Shown: positions 37,955 to 47,518, numbered from the stretch's first letter. The stretch: DNA of 64,000 nt from Frigoribacterium sp. JB110 (GCF_900163665.1 NZ_FUIA01000019.1:62001-126000), one strand, 5' to 3'. The notes: generated from the sequence alone by a model not told the origin. Numbers and translations: made by a program.

Positions 37955-39397
37955 ATGAGCTACGGAGCCATCGAACAGGAAGAGATCTTCGCGGGCGGGG
38001 AGTGGCTGACGCCGCACGCCGCCGCACGCATCGAGCTGGAGAGTCCTGTCGACTTCCGCCGCACAGGCGGCGCGGTCGACGGAGACGAGCGTGACGTCGA
38101 CACCGCTGTGCGCGCGGCGCGTGAAGCATTCGACCACGGCCCGTGGCCGCGGATGAGCCCGGAAGAGCGAGCGGGCTGGCTCGAGAGGCTGGCCGATGAG
38201 ATCGAGCGGCGAGCCGACGCGACCGTGTCGCTCGTGACGACCGAGATCGGCCAACCGGTGAGCATCGCGCGACCGTGGGCCGGCATCCGGCCCATCGCAC
38301 ACCTGCGGTTCTACGCGCAGCTGCTCCGTCGCCCCGACGCGGTCGAGGAGGTGCGGGAGAACGCGATGAGGCCGGGCACCACGATCGTGCAGCATGAGCC
38401 GCTGGGCGTCGCCGCGCTGATCGTGCCGTGGAACCATCCGCAGGCGTCGACCACGTTGAAACTGGCACCCGCGCTGGCGGCCGGGTCGACCGTCGTCGTC
38501 AAGCCCGCGCCGGAATCGCCGCTGGACATCTCCAACATGGCGGAAGCGAGCACAGCGATCGGCATGCCTCCTGGCGTGATCAACATCGTCACGGGAGGGC
38601 GCGAGACCGGCAGGGCGCTAGTGCAGCACCCCGGCGTCGACAAGGTCGGGTTCACCGGCTCATCGGCCGCGGGGCGGGACATCGCCGCGCAGGCTGGCGC
38701 ACAGCTCAAGCCGGCCACGCTGGAACTGGGCGGAAAATCTGCCGCGATCCTGCTCGGCGACGCCGATCTCGACGCCGTGATGGGAGCCCTGCGAGTGTCG
38801 TCGTTCGAGAACACAGGGCAGACGTGCGCGCTGATGGCGCGTGTGCTGGTGCCGCGTGCGGCGCACGACGAGGTCGTCGACCGCCTCGTGGCGCTTGCCC
38901 GCGACCTGCGCGTCGGAGACCCATCCGACCCTGCCACGGAGCTCGGCCCACTCGTCTCGCGCCGTATCCACGACCGTGTCTCCGGGATGGTCTCCCGCGC
39001 CGCAGCTGACGGGGCGACGCTGCTCGCGGGAGACAGCGACCTGCCGGACACCGGCTACTACGTCGCGCCGACGATCGTCACCGGTGCGGTTCCGAGCAGC
39101 GAGATCGCGCAGGAGGAGGTGTTCGGCCCCGTCGTGTCGGTGTTCGCCTACGACGATCTCGACGACGCGGTTGCGCTGGCGAACAATTCGCGCTACGGCT
39201 TGGCAGGCTCGGTGTTCGGCGATCCGGACGAAGCGCTCGGCGTCGCGCGCCGGGTGCGCACAGGGTCGATCGGCATCAACGGCTACAAGCCCGATCTGAA
39301 CACGCCGTACGGCGGCTACGGCGACTCGGGTCTCGGCCGCGAGTTCGCGATCGAAGGACTGCGGAACTTCCAGGAGGTCAAATCGATCTGGCGCTGA
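37955..39397 (+). CDS. NAD(P)+-dependent aldehyde dehydrogenase
   Basis: The 480-residue enzyme oxidises an aldehyde to the acid. Family motifs are present: VPWNHPQ with the catalytic Asn, the cofactor-binding VKPAPESP and GFTGSSAAGRDI, ELGGKSA with the general-base Glu, the nucleophile in ENTGQTC, and EEVFGPVVSVF near the C-terminus. The substrate is unknown. It lies next to a catabolic island that also encodes an alcohol dehydrogenase, so an alcohol-aldehyde-acid sequence is plausible. Confidence 0.95.
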   Translation: MSYGAIEQEEIFAGGEWLTPHAAARIELESPVDFRRTGGAVDGDERDVDTAVRAAREAFDHGPWPRMSPEERAGWLERLADEIERRADATVSLVTTEIGQPVSIARPWAGIRPIAHLRFYAQLLRRPDAVEEVRENAMRPGTTIVQHEPLGVAALIVPWNHPQASTTLKLAPALAAGSTVVVKPAPESPLDISNMAEASTAIGMPPGVINIVTGGRETGRALVQHPGVDKVGFTGSSAAGRDIAAQAGAQLKPATLELGGKSAAILLGDADLDAVMGALRVSSFENTGQTCALMARVLVPRAAHDEVVDRLVALARDLRVGDPSDPATELGPLVSRRIHDRVSGMVSRAAADGATLLAGDSDLPDTGYYVAPTIVTGAVPSSEIAQEEVFGPVVSVFAYDDLDDAVALANNSRYGLAGSVFGDPDEALGVARRVRTGSIGINGYKPDLNTPYGGYGDSGLGREFAIEGLRNFQEVKSIWR

Positions 39398-39413
39398 CTG
39401 CGGTTCGCTGCGC

Positions 39414-40241
39414 CTACGGACTCACCGTGCGCACGGCATCCGTGTCTCCCGTATAGGTCTTCGCGCGCTGGATCTGCTCGTAGACATGGCGGCGCAGGTC
39501 GACGAACTCCGGCAGCGAGCGGGTCTCCAGCTGGTCGCGCTCGGCTGGAAGGCCGACGGCGACATCGTCGAGCACGATGGTGGGCGAGCTGGAGAGAACG
39601 ATCACTCGTTCGCCCAGATACACCGATTCGTCGATGTCGTGCGTGACGAACAGCACGGTGAGCCCCAACTCCTTGGCGGCACGGCGCACCAGATCCTCGA
39701 GATCCGCACGTGTCTGGGCGTCGACGGCGGCGAACGGCTCGTCCATCAGCAGGACCTCTGGCTGGTAGGCGATCGCGCGGGCGATCGCGACGCGCTGCTG
39801 CATGCCTCCTGAGAGCTGCCACGGGTACGACCTCGGCACGTGGGAGAGCCCGACAGCGTCGAGCGCCTCCGCGACACGCCGCCGGCGCGCCGCCTTGGCC
39901 ACACCGGCGCCGATGAGAGGCAGCGCGACGTTCTCGTCGACCCTGTGCCATGGGTACAGCGACCTGCCGTACTCCTGGAACACCAGTGCCATGCTGCGCG
40001 GCGGCCCGTTCACGACCTCGCCGTCGAGCGTGACGGTGCCGCTGGTGGCCGGCATCAGTCCGGAGACCACCTTGAGCAGGGTCGTCTTTCCCGATCCGGA
40101 TGGCCCGACCAGGCAGGCGAATTCGCCTCGACGCAGGTCGAACGTGAGGTCGCGCACCGCCTCGACGTCTCCGCCTGGGGAGGAATAGACCTTCTGCACG
40201 CCCTTCACGGACAGCAGAATGTCGTCGGTGGCAGCAGTCAT
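39414..40241 (-). CDS. ABC transporter ATPase, nitrate/sulfonate/taurine type
   Basis: The 275-residue SsuB/TauB-like ATPase has Walker A GPSGSGKTT near residue 41, signature QLSGGMQQRVAIA, Walker B LLMDEPFAAVD and the H-loop FVTHDIDES. It is the last gene of the operon SBP-permease-permease-ATPase on the minus strand, overlapping the second permease as ATGA. The substrate is not readable; related systems carry sulfonates, nitrate, thiamine precursors or aromatic acids. Confidence 0.92.
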   Translation of the reverse strand: MTAATDDILLSVKGVQKVYSSPGGDVEAVRDLTFDLRRGEFACLVGPSGSGKTTLLKVVSGLMPATSGTVTLDGEVVNGPPRSMALVFQEYGRSLYPWHRVDENVALPLIGAGVAKAARRRRVAEALDAVGLSHVPRSYPWQLSGGMQQRVAIARAIAYQPEVLLMDEPFAAVDAQTRADLEDLVRRAAKELGLTVLFVTHDIDESVYLGERVIVLSSSPTIVLDDVAVGLPAERDQLETRSLPEFVDLRRHVYEQIQRAKTYTGDTDAVRTVSP

Positions 40242-41008
40242 TGCTTCTCCATTTCGCGCTGGCCCCGGTACCATCCGAGGACGCGTCTTTCTACGGCCGA
40301 GTACAGGAATGCCATCACGATGCCGATCAGGCCGATGATCAGGATGCCGGCCCACATCGCACCGGTCTCGAAGGTCTGCTTGAACAGCATCACCTGGTAG
40401 CCGAGGCCGTCGAGCGCGGCGTACATCTCCGATACGACCATCAGGATCAATGAGATCGGCAGAGCGAGTCTGACGCCCGTCATGATGCGCGGCAGTGCGG
40501 ACGGCAAGGTGAAGTGCCTGAACCTCACCCAACCGCGCAGACCGTAGGAGACCGTCGTCGCGGCGAGCACGGAGTCGGCCGCCCTCGCCCCGTCGATGGT
40601 GTTCAGCAGGATGGGCCAGAGACAGCCGAGGAAGACCAGGAAGATCTTGGAACGGTCGTCGATGCCCATCACCAGAAGCAGCACAGGCAGGAGCACGGGC
40701 GGTGGCACGGCTCGGATGAACTCGAAGATCGGGCCGGTGAGCTTGCGAGCGACGACGCTCGTACCGATCACGAGGCCCAGCACGATGCCGACGACGATGG
40801 CCGCTGCGAGCGCGATGCCGAGACGGTACAGCGACGGCAGCACCTGCTGCGCCATCAGCGGGCCGATCCAGGTCCGGACCAGATCGACGACCATCAGGTC
40901 GGGCTTCGGCACGAACGGGTTCGTGGTGCCGCGCGTCGCCGCCCACCAGACGGCGACGATGACGATCGGCAGCGCGAGTGCGGTTGCGACGGGGCGGAGG
41001 AACCTCAT
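40238..41008 (-). CDS. ABC transporter permease 2, nitrate/sulfonate/taurine type
   Basis: The 256-residue BPD_transp_1 protein has about six helices and a coupling loop YGLRGWVRFRHFTLPSALPRIMTGVRL. The ATG overlaps the stop of permease 1. Two different permease genes in one operon mean a heterodimeric channel, whereas taurine-type importers normally use a homodimer. Confidence 0.9.
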   Translation of the reverse strand: MRFLRPVATALALPIVIVAVWWAATRGTTNPFVPKPDLMVVDLVRTWIGPLMAQQVLPSLYRLGIALAAAIVVGIVLGLVIGTSVVARKLTGPIFEFIRAVPPPVLLPVLLLVMGIDDRSKIFLVFLGCLWPILLNTIDGARAADSVLAATTVSYGLRGWVRFRHFTLPSALPRIMTGVRLALPISLILMVVSEMYAALDGLGYQVMLFKQTFETGAMWAGILIIGLIGIVMAFLYSAVERRVLGWYRGQREMEKQ

Positions 41009-41829
41009 CCGTCGCCCCCCGTCCGCATCGACGGATGCCAGCTGAGCAGGCCCCTCTCGACGGCCTGCATGAGGAGGTTGATGACGAGGCCGAGCGCCCC
41101 CGCCAGAACGGCGAGGGCGTAGACCACCTCGACGTTGCCTGCTGATTGGTACTGCGCGATCAGCTTGCCGATGCCTGGCGCTCCGACGACGATCTCGATC
41201 GTGAGCGCCACAACGAGCGCGACGGTGGCGGACAGACGCACGCCGGTCATCAGATAGGGGAGGACCGTCGGCCAGACGAGGTGCTTGGCGCGCATCAGGA
41301 ATCGGAGGCCGTAGCTGCGGGCGGTCGCCTCGCCCACCGGGTCGATGTCGGCGACGCCCGAGATGACGTGCACAAGGATGATCCAGAAGCATGCCCACGC
41401 CACGATGAACACCGTTGCGGAGGGGCGCACGCCGAACAGGATCACAGCGACCGGGATCAGGCCGACGGACGGAATGGGCCGCAGGAATTCGATCGTCGAC
41501 TCCGAGTACTCGCGCACGAGCCGTGACGATCCGATCAGCACGCCGAGCAGGATGCCGAGCACGAGCGCGACGGCGAGCCCGACCGTCCAGCCGGTGAGCG
41601 TCATCCCGAGGGCCTCCCAGAATTCGCCGGCCAGCGGCTGAGACGCCACGACCCGTCCGATCTGCGTCACGATGACCGAGAAGGGCGGCAGATACTGCGA
41701 AGGCACGAGCTCGAGCCGCGACGCGGCCTCCCACAGCACGACGAACGCAGCGATGCCGGTGAACCCGAGCACGACGGTCGCCGCAGTCGTGTGCGCGAAC
41801 CGGCTCTCGCGAACGGCGGTCGAGCTCAT
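41005..41829 (-). CDS. ABC transporter permease 1, nitrate/sulfonate/taurine type
   Basis: The 274-residue membrane protein has about six helices and the coupling loop ATARSYGLRFLMRAKHLVWPTVLPYLMTG. It follows the binding-protein gene by four bases. It resembles the second permease only in general layout. Confidence 0.9.
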   Translation of the reverse strand: MSSTAVRESRFAHTTAATVVLGFTGIAAFVVLWEAASRLELVPSQYLPPFSVIVTQIGRVVASQPLAGEFWEALGMTLTGWTVGLAVALVLGILLGVLIGSSRLVREYSESTIEFLRPIPSVGLIPVAVILFGVRPSATVFIVAWACFWIILVHVISGVADIDPVGEATARSYGLRFLMRAKHLVWPTVLPYLMTGVRLSATVALVVALTIEIVVGAPGIGKLIAQYQSAGNVEVVYALAVLAGALGLVINLLMQAVERGLLSWHPSMRTGGDG

Positions 41830-41833
41830 CGGA

Positions 41834-42820
41834 TCACGGCTCCCAGATCAGGGATTCGAAGTCGACCTCGTTCTCGATGTAGTCGAGCTCGTACGACCAG
41901 TCGGCCAGCGCCTGAAGATTCTCGGACGTGAGCGGGAGCTTGCCGTAGGAGCCGAGCCTGATGCGTGCGGCGAGTTCGGGGTCGATCTTGGTGAACTCGG
42001 CGATGTTCTCCCGCAGCTCGTCATCGTTGTCGAGCGCGTACTGGTTCGCGGTATCGATCGTGTCGGCGACGTTCGCGTAGTAGTCGGGGTTCGCCTCGAC
42101 CTCGCTGCGCAGTGCGTACCAGACGCCGGCGACGACGGCCTCGTCCGAAAGGAACTGGAACGGGTTCGCGAGCGTGCGGAAGCCGTTCTCCTCCCGTCCC
42201 AGGGTGCCGAACGGCTCGCCGGCCACGAAGGCGTCGACCGCGCCGCTCTCCAGAGCCGCCGGCTGATCCGGGATGCCGATCTGAACGTATTCGACCTTCG
42301 ACGGGTCGCCGCCGTCGCCCTTCACGGCGAGGTCGCTGAGCAACTGCGTGTAACCGCCCGGCCCGTTGATCGCGACCTTCTTGCCCTCCAGGTCCTTCGC
42401 CGACTCCAGCGGGCTGTCCGAGGTCACCAGAAGGTCGTTGATGCCGTTGGCCGGGTCGTCCGGGGTGGCGCTGGCCGCGGCGATCACGACAAGATCGATG
42501 CCGCTCTGAACCGCCTGGAAGACGCTCGTGGTGCCTCCGTAGCCGACCTGAACCTGGCCGGACTGCATCGCCTGGATGATCTCGGGCGACGAGCTCGTCT
42601 GCTGCAGCGTCACGTTCAGCCCGGCGTCGTCGAAGACGCCGTTCTGCTGCGCCATGTACGCGGGGCCGATGTCGGTGACCGGGATGACACCGAGAACCAG
42701 GTCGCCGCCCGACTCGCTTCCGCCCCCACCGCCCCCACCACCGGAACCGCAGGCGGTCAGGGTGAGGGCGAACGTCGCCGCTGCGGCGACGCCGATACCG
42801 CGAAGAAATGTACGATCCAT
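41834..42820 (-). CDS. ABC transporter substrate-binding lipoprotein, NMT1/TauA/SsuA type (SBP1)
   Basis: The 328-residue receptor has a signal peptide with lipobox LTAC, then a run of eight glycines as linker and a two-lobed binding domain (VIPVTDIGPAYMAQQNGVFDDAGLNV; GQVQVGYGGTTSVFQAVQSG). The ATG at 42820 has GGAGGCAG seven bases upstream. The gene is divergent from the alcohol dehydrogenase gene across 146 bases holding a shared inverted repeat. Ligand unknown. Confidence 0.9.
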   Translation of the reverse strand: MDRTFLRGIGVAAAATFALTLTACGSGGGGGGGGSESGGDLVLGVIPVTDIGPAYMAQQNGVFDDAGLNVTLQQTSSSPEIIQAMQSGQVQVGYGGTTSVFQAVQSGIDLVVIAAASATPDDPANGINDLLVTSDSPLESAKDLEGKKVAINGPGGYTQLLSDLAVKGDGGDPSKVEYVQIGIPDQPAALESGAVDAFVAGEPFGTLGREENGFRTLANPFQFLSDEAVVAGVWYALRSEVEANPDYYANVADTIDTANQYALDNDDELRENIAEFTKIDPELAARIRLGSYGKLPLTSENLQALADWSYELDYIENEVDFESLIWEP

Positions 42821-42886
42821 TACTGCCTCCATTGCCAGCCGGATTGTTCCGTCGAGTCGCGACTAAAGCACATCCTGCGGTCGGTT

Positions 42887-42903
42887 CGTACGCTCTGCGT
42901 GCG
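42887..42903. promoter_or_regulatory. Inverted-repeat operator candidate between SBP1 and alcohol dehydrogenase (site C)
   Basis: CGTACGC-TCT-GCGTGCG fits CGYACGC-N3-GCGTRCG in all 14 arm positions. Its location between divergent genes would allow control of both. Confidence 0.5.
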
Positions 42904-42966
42904 TCTTGCCCTCACGCATCCCTAGCGTGTGGAACACGTGACAACGGCGTTAACGAAGGAGTTCTG

Positions 42967-44097
42967 ATGCCCACACCGACGCGTGCTGCGATCATCCGCG
43001 AACAACCTGGCGAGTTCGAGATCGCCGACATCCTGCTCGACGACCCGCGCCAGGGCGAGATCCTCGTGAGCATGGCCGTGAGCGGCCTGTGCCACTCCGA
43101 TCATCATCTCGCCACGGGAGACAGCGTGCCCGACATCATGCCTTTCATCGGCGGGCACGAGGGCACAGGCACCGTGCAGGCCGTCGGCCCGAACACCTCC
43201 GGCTGGGAGGTCGGCGACAAAGTGGTGTTCTCGTTCATCGCGAGCTGTGGCAAGTGCCGCTGGTGCAACGAGGGGCAGAGCAACCTGTGCGACCTCGGCC
43301 GCTTCATGATGACAGGCAGCCGGTTCACGGATCCGGACAGCTACCGCGCCTCCCTCCCCGACGGCACGCCGGTCGGCCAGATGTGCGGACTCGGCACCTT
43401 CTCGGAGCACACCGTCGTCGACGTGAACTCCGCGGTGAAGCTGCCGGCCGACGCGGATCTCGACCGGCTGTGGCTGCTCGGCTGCGGCGTGGGGACCGGA
43501 TGGGGATCCGCGGTGTACGCCGCCGGAATCGAACCGGGCCAGACCGCTATCGTGATCGGCACGGGCGGCGTCGGTATCCACGCCGTGCAGGGTGCATCGC
43601 ACGCGGGCGCGACCGCTGTGATCGCGGTCGACCCCGTGGAGCTCAAGCGCGAGAAAGCGCTGGAAGTCGGTGCCACGCACGCCTTCGCGACGATCGAGGA
43701 GGCGACCGTGTTCGCGCAATCGATCACCAACGGTCAGGGCGCCGACAGTGCGATCCTCACGGTCGGCCTGCTCTCAGGCAAGGACGTCGCCGATGCGTTC
43801 TACGCGATCCGCAAGGCGGGCACCGTCGTGGTCACGGCGATCGCGCCGAGTTCGGAGCAGGTGATCCCCATCCCGCCGCTTGATCTCACCCGCTTCCAGA
43901 AGCGACTGCAGGGCGCCGTCTACGGCGCGAGCAACCCGCACTCCGACATCCCTCGTCAGCACCAGATGTATCTCGCCGGCCAGTTGAAGCTCGACGAGGT
44001 CATCTCGCAGATGTATGCGCTGGAGGACATCTCTCAGGGCTACCGCGACCTGCTCGACGGCAAGAACGTCCGTGGAGGCATCCTGCATCGGCGCTGA
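42967..44097 (+). CDS. Zinc-dependent alcohol dehydrogenase, NDMA-dependent family
   Basis: The 376-residue medium-chain dehydrogenase has the catalytic zinc ligands in LCHSDHH and GGHEGTG, the structural zinc site CGKCRWCNEGQSNLC, LLGCGVGTGWGSAV and the Rossmann motif GTGGVGIHAVQ. Overall it resembles the NDMA-dependent alcohol dehydrogenases of Actinobacteria, whose cofactor is tightly bound and which are linked to the redox carrier mycofactocin; that subfamily call is by eye. AAGGAG lies before the ATG. No mycofactocin gene is in the window. Confidence 0.9.
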   Translation: MPTPTRAAIIREQPGEFEIADILLDDPRQGEILVSMAVSGLCHSDHHLATGDSVPDIMPFIGGHEGTGTVQAVGPNTSGWEVGDKVVFSFIASCGKCRWCNEGQSNLCDLGRFMMTGSRFTDPDSYRASLPDGTPVGQMCGLGTFSEHTVVDVNSAVKLPADADLDRLWLLGCGVGTGWGSAVYAAGIEPGQTAIVIGTGGVGIHAVQGASHAGATAVIAVDPVELKREKALEVGATHAFATIEEATVFAQSITNGQGADSAILTVGLLSGKDVADAFYAIRKAGTVVVTAIAPSSEQVIPIPPLDLTRFQKRLQGAVYGASNPHSDIPRQHQMYLAGQLKLDEVISQMYALEDISQGYRDLLDGKNVRGGILHRR

Positions 44098-44122
44098 TCC
44101 CGAACCGCACGGGGCGGGCGCC

Positions 44123-45322
44123 TCACCGGGTGAAGGCGCTCAGCCCCGTGACGGCACGGCCGACGATGAGGGAGTTCATCTCGTGGGTGCCCTCGAAGGT
44201 GTAGACGGCCTCGGCGTCGGCGAAGAAGCGAGCGAGGTCGTGGTGCACCCGGATGCCCTCGGCACCGGCGATCTCCCGCCCGAGGGCGACGGTCTCGCGC
44301 AAGCGGTCGGCTGACCAGGTCTTCGCCAGCGCGGCGGTCGCATCGTCGAGGGCGCCGCGATCCTTCAGAGTCGTCAGCCGTACGGCGAGCGCCAGCGTCG
44401 CCTCGGCGTTCCCGAGCATCCTGGCGAGCTTCTCCTGGATGAGCTGGAACCCCGCGATGGGTCTGCCGAACTGCTCGCGTCCCAGCGCGTATCGCAGAGC
44501 TGACTCGTATGCTCCGATCTGCATGCCGGCGGCATTCCAGCCGATCACGTACCGCAGCTGCGCGAGGATCGCCGAGAGGTCCGAGAAGGAGTCGATACCG
44601 GGAAGGCGCGCGTCGGCGGCGATCGAGACGTCGTCGAACCGGATGTCGCCGTTGCGCACCATGCGAAGGGCGATCTTCCCGTCCACGTCGCTCATCGTCA
44701 CACCTGGCGCATCGAGCGGCACGAGAAAGGCGTTCACTCGGCCGGTGTCGGCGTTCCGCGCCGGCACGATCGCCAGCTGCGAGATCGGCGCGTTGCCGAT
44801 CCAGCGCTTGTGGCCGCTCAGCCGCCACCCCTCGCCGTCAGGAGTCGCAAGAGTCGCCATGCCGCCCGCGACGTCCGAACCGTGCTCCGGCTCTGTGAGG
44901 GCGAAGCATCCGGTGATCTCGAAGCTCGGGATGCCGGGGTCGATCGCGGCGATCTGCTCCGGCGATCCGCCGCCTCGCAGCACCGTGCGGAACATGCCGG
45001 TCTGTCCGCCGTAGATCGTGCCGATCGACGCGTCGACCCGCTGGAGCTCCAGGTGCTTGAAGCCGACGTAGTAGGGGCTGAGAGTGCCGTCAGGGCGCAG
45101 CAGCGCTTCGTCGTCCTCCAAGCGGAGAGCGGCCAGCTCTGCGCGCAGGTGCACGGGGCATTCCGCCTTCTCCCACCATTCGGCGAGGTGAGGCGTCGCC
45201 TGCTCTGCGAGCAGGCGACGCAGCTGGCCCAGCTTTGCGCGCTCGGCCGTGGTGAGGAGGTCGTCGGCATAGCCGAGCCTGTCCGTCGGCTCGGCCAGCG
45301 GATCGGGCGAAGAAGCGATCAC
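44123..45322 (-). CDS. Acyl-CoA dehydrogenase, glutaryl-CoA dehydrogenase-like
   Basis: The 399-residue flavoprotein introduces a double bond (or oxidatively decarboxylates) an acyl-CoA. It has CFALTEPEHGSD for FAD binding, GHKRWIGNA, the dimer segment YGREQFGRPIAGFQLIQ (here YALGREQFGRPI) and the catalytic base in TYEGTHD-like TFEGTHEMN. The last motif and the C-terminal VGRAVTGLSAFTR resemble glutaryl-CoA dehydrogenases. The GTG start overlaps the ligase stop (GTGA). Confidence 0.92.
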   Translation of the reverse strand: MIASSPDPLAEPTDRLGYADDLLTTAERAKLGQLRRLLAEQATPHLAEWWEKAECPVHLRAELAALRLEDDEALLRPDGTLSPYYVGFKHLELQRVDASIGTIYGGQTGMFRTVLRGGGSPEQIAAIDPGIPSFEITGCFALTEPEHGSDVAGGMATLATPDGEGWRLSGHKRWIGNAPISQLAIVPARNADTGRVNAFLVPLDAPGVTMSDVDGKIALRMVRNGDIRFDDVSIAADARLPGIDSFSDLSAILAQLRYVIGWNAAGMQIGAYESALRYALGREQFGRPIAGFQLIQEKLARMLGNAEATLALAVRLTTLKDRGALDDATAALAKTWSADRLRETVALGREIAGAEGIRVHHDLARFFADAEAVYTFEGTHEMNSLIVGRAVTGLSAFTR

Positions 45323-46959
45323 GTACGCGCTCCCGCGGTGCGCACGGCGAGCTCCTCCGCCGCGTCCGCTCTGATCCGCGCGAGCGGAACCTTCCCTGTC
45401 TGGGTGCGGTCAAGACTCTGCCGCACGAACAGGTGCCGCGGCTTCTTGTAGCCGGCGACGCGCTCGCCGACCGAGGAGATCACATCATCGACGTCGACGG
45501 GCACGGTCGCGGCGATCGTCGCACACACGACCTCGCCGAATCGCGGGTCGGGGAGGCCGAAGACGATCGCGTCATCGACCGACGGATGCTCGATCAGCGC
45601 CTCCTCGACTTCGGCCGGGTACACCTTCTCGCCGCCCGTGTTCACCACAGCGCTGAGCCGGCCCAGCAGATCGATCGTGCCGTCGCCGCGGGCGCGCGCC
45701 CAGTCGCCTGGCACCACATAGCGGTGGCCGTTCATCTCGCGGAACGTCTCGGCCGTCTTGACCGGATCGCCGTAGTAGCCGCGAGGGAGGATGCCGCGGA
45801 ACGCGACCAGCCCGAGCGTGCCGGCGCTCAGCGGGAGCTCGCGTCCCTGCTCGTCGAGCAGAGCCGCATCCGGCGTCAGCGTGAGCGGCGCGGGCAGGTC
45901 GGCTGCGGAGCGGGATGTGCCGAGCGCGTACGGCCCTCCCTCGCTGGAGGCGAACATGTCGACGATCGTCAAATCGCCGAGCCGGTGCAGCCGCGCCTTC
46001 GCCTCGTCGCTGAAGCGCATACCGCTGCTGATGACACTGGTCACGGTCGGAAGACCGCCCGCCTTCTCCGCCGTTTCGGCGAGGGGCAGCGCCAGCACAT
46101 CGCCGGCGACGATCAGTCGGGTCACCTCGTAGCGGCCGATCAGCTCGTACGCGGCGCCCACGTCCATCCTGGCCGCCGCGTGCATCACGATCGTTCCGCC
46201 GAGCGCCAGCGTCGCCATCGTCGCCGACTGAGCGGTGCCGTGCAGAAGCGGGCTCATCGGCAGGGTCACGACCCGAGGCCGATCGGCGTCCGCGGCGATG
46301 CGGACGGCCGCGGCGACGTCGGCGGGCGGTTCGGCGCCGATCAGCCCCCAGGTCGAGTGGCGGCGTGCGACCAGGAGCGTATCGAGGTCCCACACCACAG
46401 CACGGGGACGACCCGTGGTGCCCCCGGTGTAGAGCCGCATGTCCGCGCCGCGGGGTGCGGGAAGCAGGTCGTGGCCGCCGACGAGCAGCGCGCGGTAGTC
46501 CGTCGCCCCGTTCACGGCATCGCCGCCGTCGTCGACGGTGATCATCTCGAGCTCGAGCCCGGCCGCCGCCTCGACGGCGAGGGCGGACAGCGACGTCGGC
46601 ACCAGGAATGCGCGCGAGGAGGAATCCAGCAGCAGGTCGCGCACCTCTCCCGCGCGGTACCGGTAGTTGATCGCGACAGGGGCGACGCCGATCGCGAGGC
46701 ACGCCCACATGAACACGAGGAACTCCGTGCGGTTGTACAGCAGCGTCGCCGCGGCGTCGCCTTTCCTGAGGCCGCGGGAGCGCAGGTGGGCGGCGAGGGC
46801 CGCCGCCTCGTCGCGGAAGCGGCCCCAGCTCATCTCGTCGTCCGCCGTCGCAGCCGCAAGACGCTCGGGCACGGCACGGGCGATGCCGTCCCACAAATCG
46901 CTGTAGTGGATCGGGACGGTGGACGTCGCTGTCGAGGTCTTGGTCATCGCTTCGCTCAT
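45319..46959 (-). CDS. AMP-dependent acyl-CoA synthetase/ligase
   Basis: The 546-residue enzyme activates a carboxylic acid to its CoA thioester with ATP. It shows the P-loop-like LYTGGTTGRPRAVV (the usual SGTTGxPK), the AMP-binding GYYGDP and PGDWARARGDGTIDLLGR, and the C-terminal GEKVYPAEVEEAL with the lysine-containing TGKVPLARI. The first motif has TGGTTGRPRA with an Arg in place of the usual Lys. The ATG overlaps the maoC stop. Substrate unknown. Confidence 0.92.
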   Translation of the reverse strand: MSEAMTKTSTATSTVPIHYSDLWDGIARAVPERLAAATADDEMSWGRFRDEAAALAAHLRSRGLRKGDAAATLLYNRTEFLVFMWACLAIGVAPVAINYRYRAGEVRDLLLDSSSRAFLVPTSLSALAVEAAAGLELEMITVDDGGDAVNGATDYRALLVGGHDLLPAPRGADMRLYTGGTTGRPRAVVWDLDTLLVARRHSTWGLIGAEPPADVAAAVRIAADADRPRVVTLPMSPLLHGTAQSATMATLALGGTIVMHAAARMDVGAAYELIGRYEVTRLIVAGDVLALPLAETAEKAGGLPTVTSVISSGMRFSDEAKARLHRLGDLTIVDMFASSEGGPYALGTSRSAADLPAPLTLTPDAALLDEQGRELPLSAGTLGLVAFRGILPRGYYGDPVKTAETFREMNGHRYVVPGDWARARGDGTIDLLGRLSAVVNTGGEKVYPAEVEEALIEHPSVDDAIVFGLPDPRFGEVVCATIAATVPVDVDDVISSVGERVAGYKKPRHLFVRQSLDRTQTGKVPLARIRADAAEELAVRTAGART

Positions 46960-47441
46960 TCGTAGTGCCTCAGCACGAGTTCGGCGACGACAGCGGGCTT
47001 CGGCGCGCCCTCCGTCTCGAACACCAGCGCGAGGGCGACCTGCCAACCGCCGTCGACGCGAGCGACATCCGCGACCGAGCCGCGGATCCGGATCGGGGCG
47101 CCGGAGCGCACGGGGTGCGGGAATCGGATCTTGTTGAAGCCGTACACGATGCCCGTCCTGGTGCCTTCGACCCGGTAGATCTCCCGCAGATGGGGCACCA
47201 CCATCGACAGCGTCAGCATGCCGTGCGCGATCCGCCCGCCGTAGGGCGAGGCAGCGGCGGCCTCCGCGTCGACGTGAATCGGGTTGTCATCGCCGGAGAG
47301 CGAGGCGTAGGCGTCGATGTCGGCCTGCGGGATCTCCCGCCAGGAGGATGGTCCGAATTCGCGGCCGGCGATCGCACCGACGTCCGCGATGTCGGTGATC
47401 AGGGAACCCGCCTCGGCACGGTCGGTTGTCGTTGCGCTCAT
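46956..47441 (-). CDS. MaoC-family (R)-enoyl-CoA hydratase-like protein
   Basis: The 161-residue hotdog-fold protein has the hydratase 2 motif SGDDNPIHVDAEAA with catalytic Asp and His, followed by GRIAHGML. It would hydrate an enoyl-CoA. It is the first gene of the minus operon maoC-ligase-acyl-CoA dehydrogenase; together these form an activation, oxidation and hydration path for an unidentified acid. Confidence 0.92.
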   Translation of the reverse strand: MSATTTDRAEAGSLITDIADVGAIAGREFGPSSWREIPQADIDAYASLSGDDNPIHVDAEAAAASPYGGRIAHGMLTLSMVVPHLREIYRVEGTRTGIVYGFNKIRFPHPVRSGAPIRIRGSVADVARVDGGWQVALALVFETEGAPKPAVVAELVLRHYE

Positions 47442-47518
47442 CGTGGCCTTCCGTCATCCGGCGCCTCGTCGCGCCATGTCGCCATTCTGACCGAGACCGC
47501 GTCGCCGGTGCGGCACCG

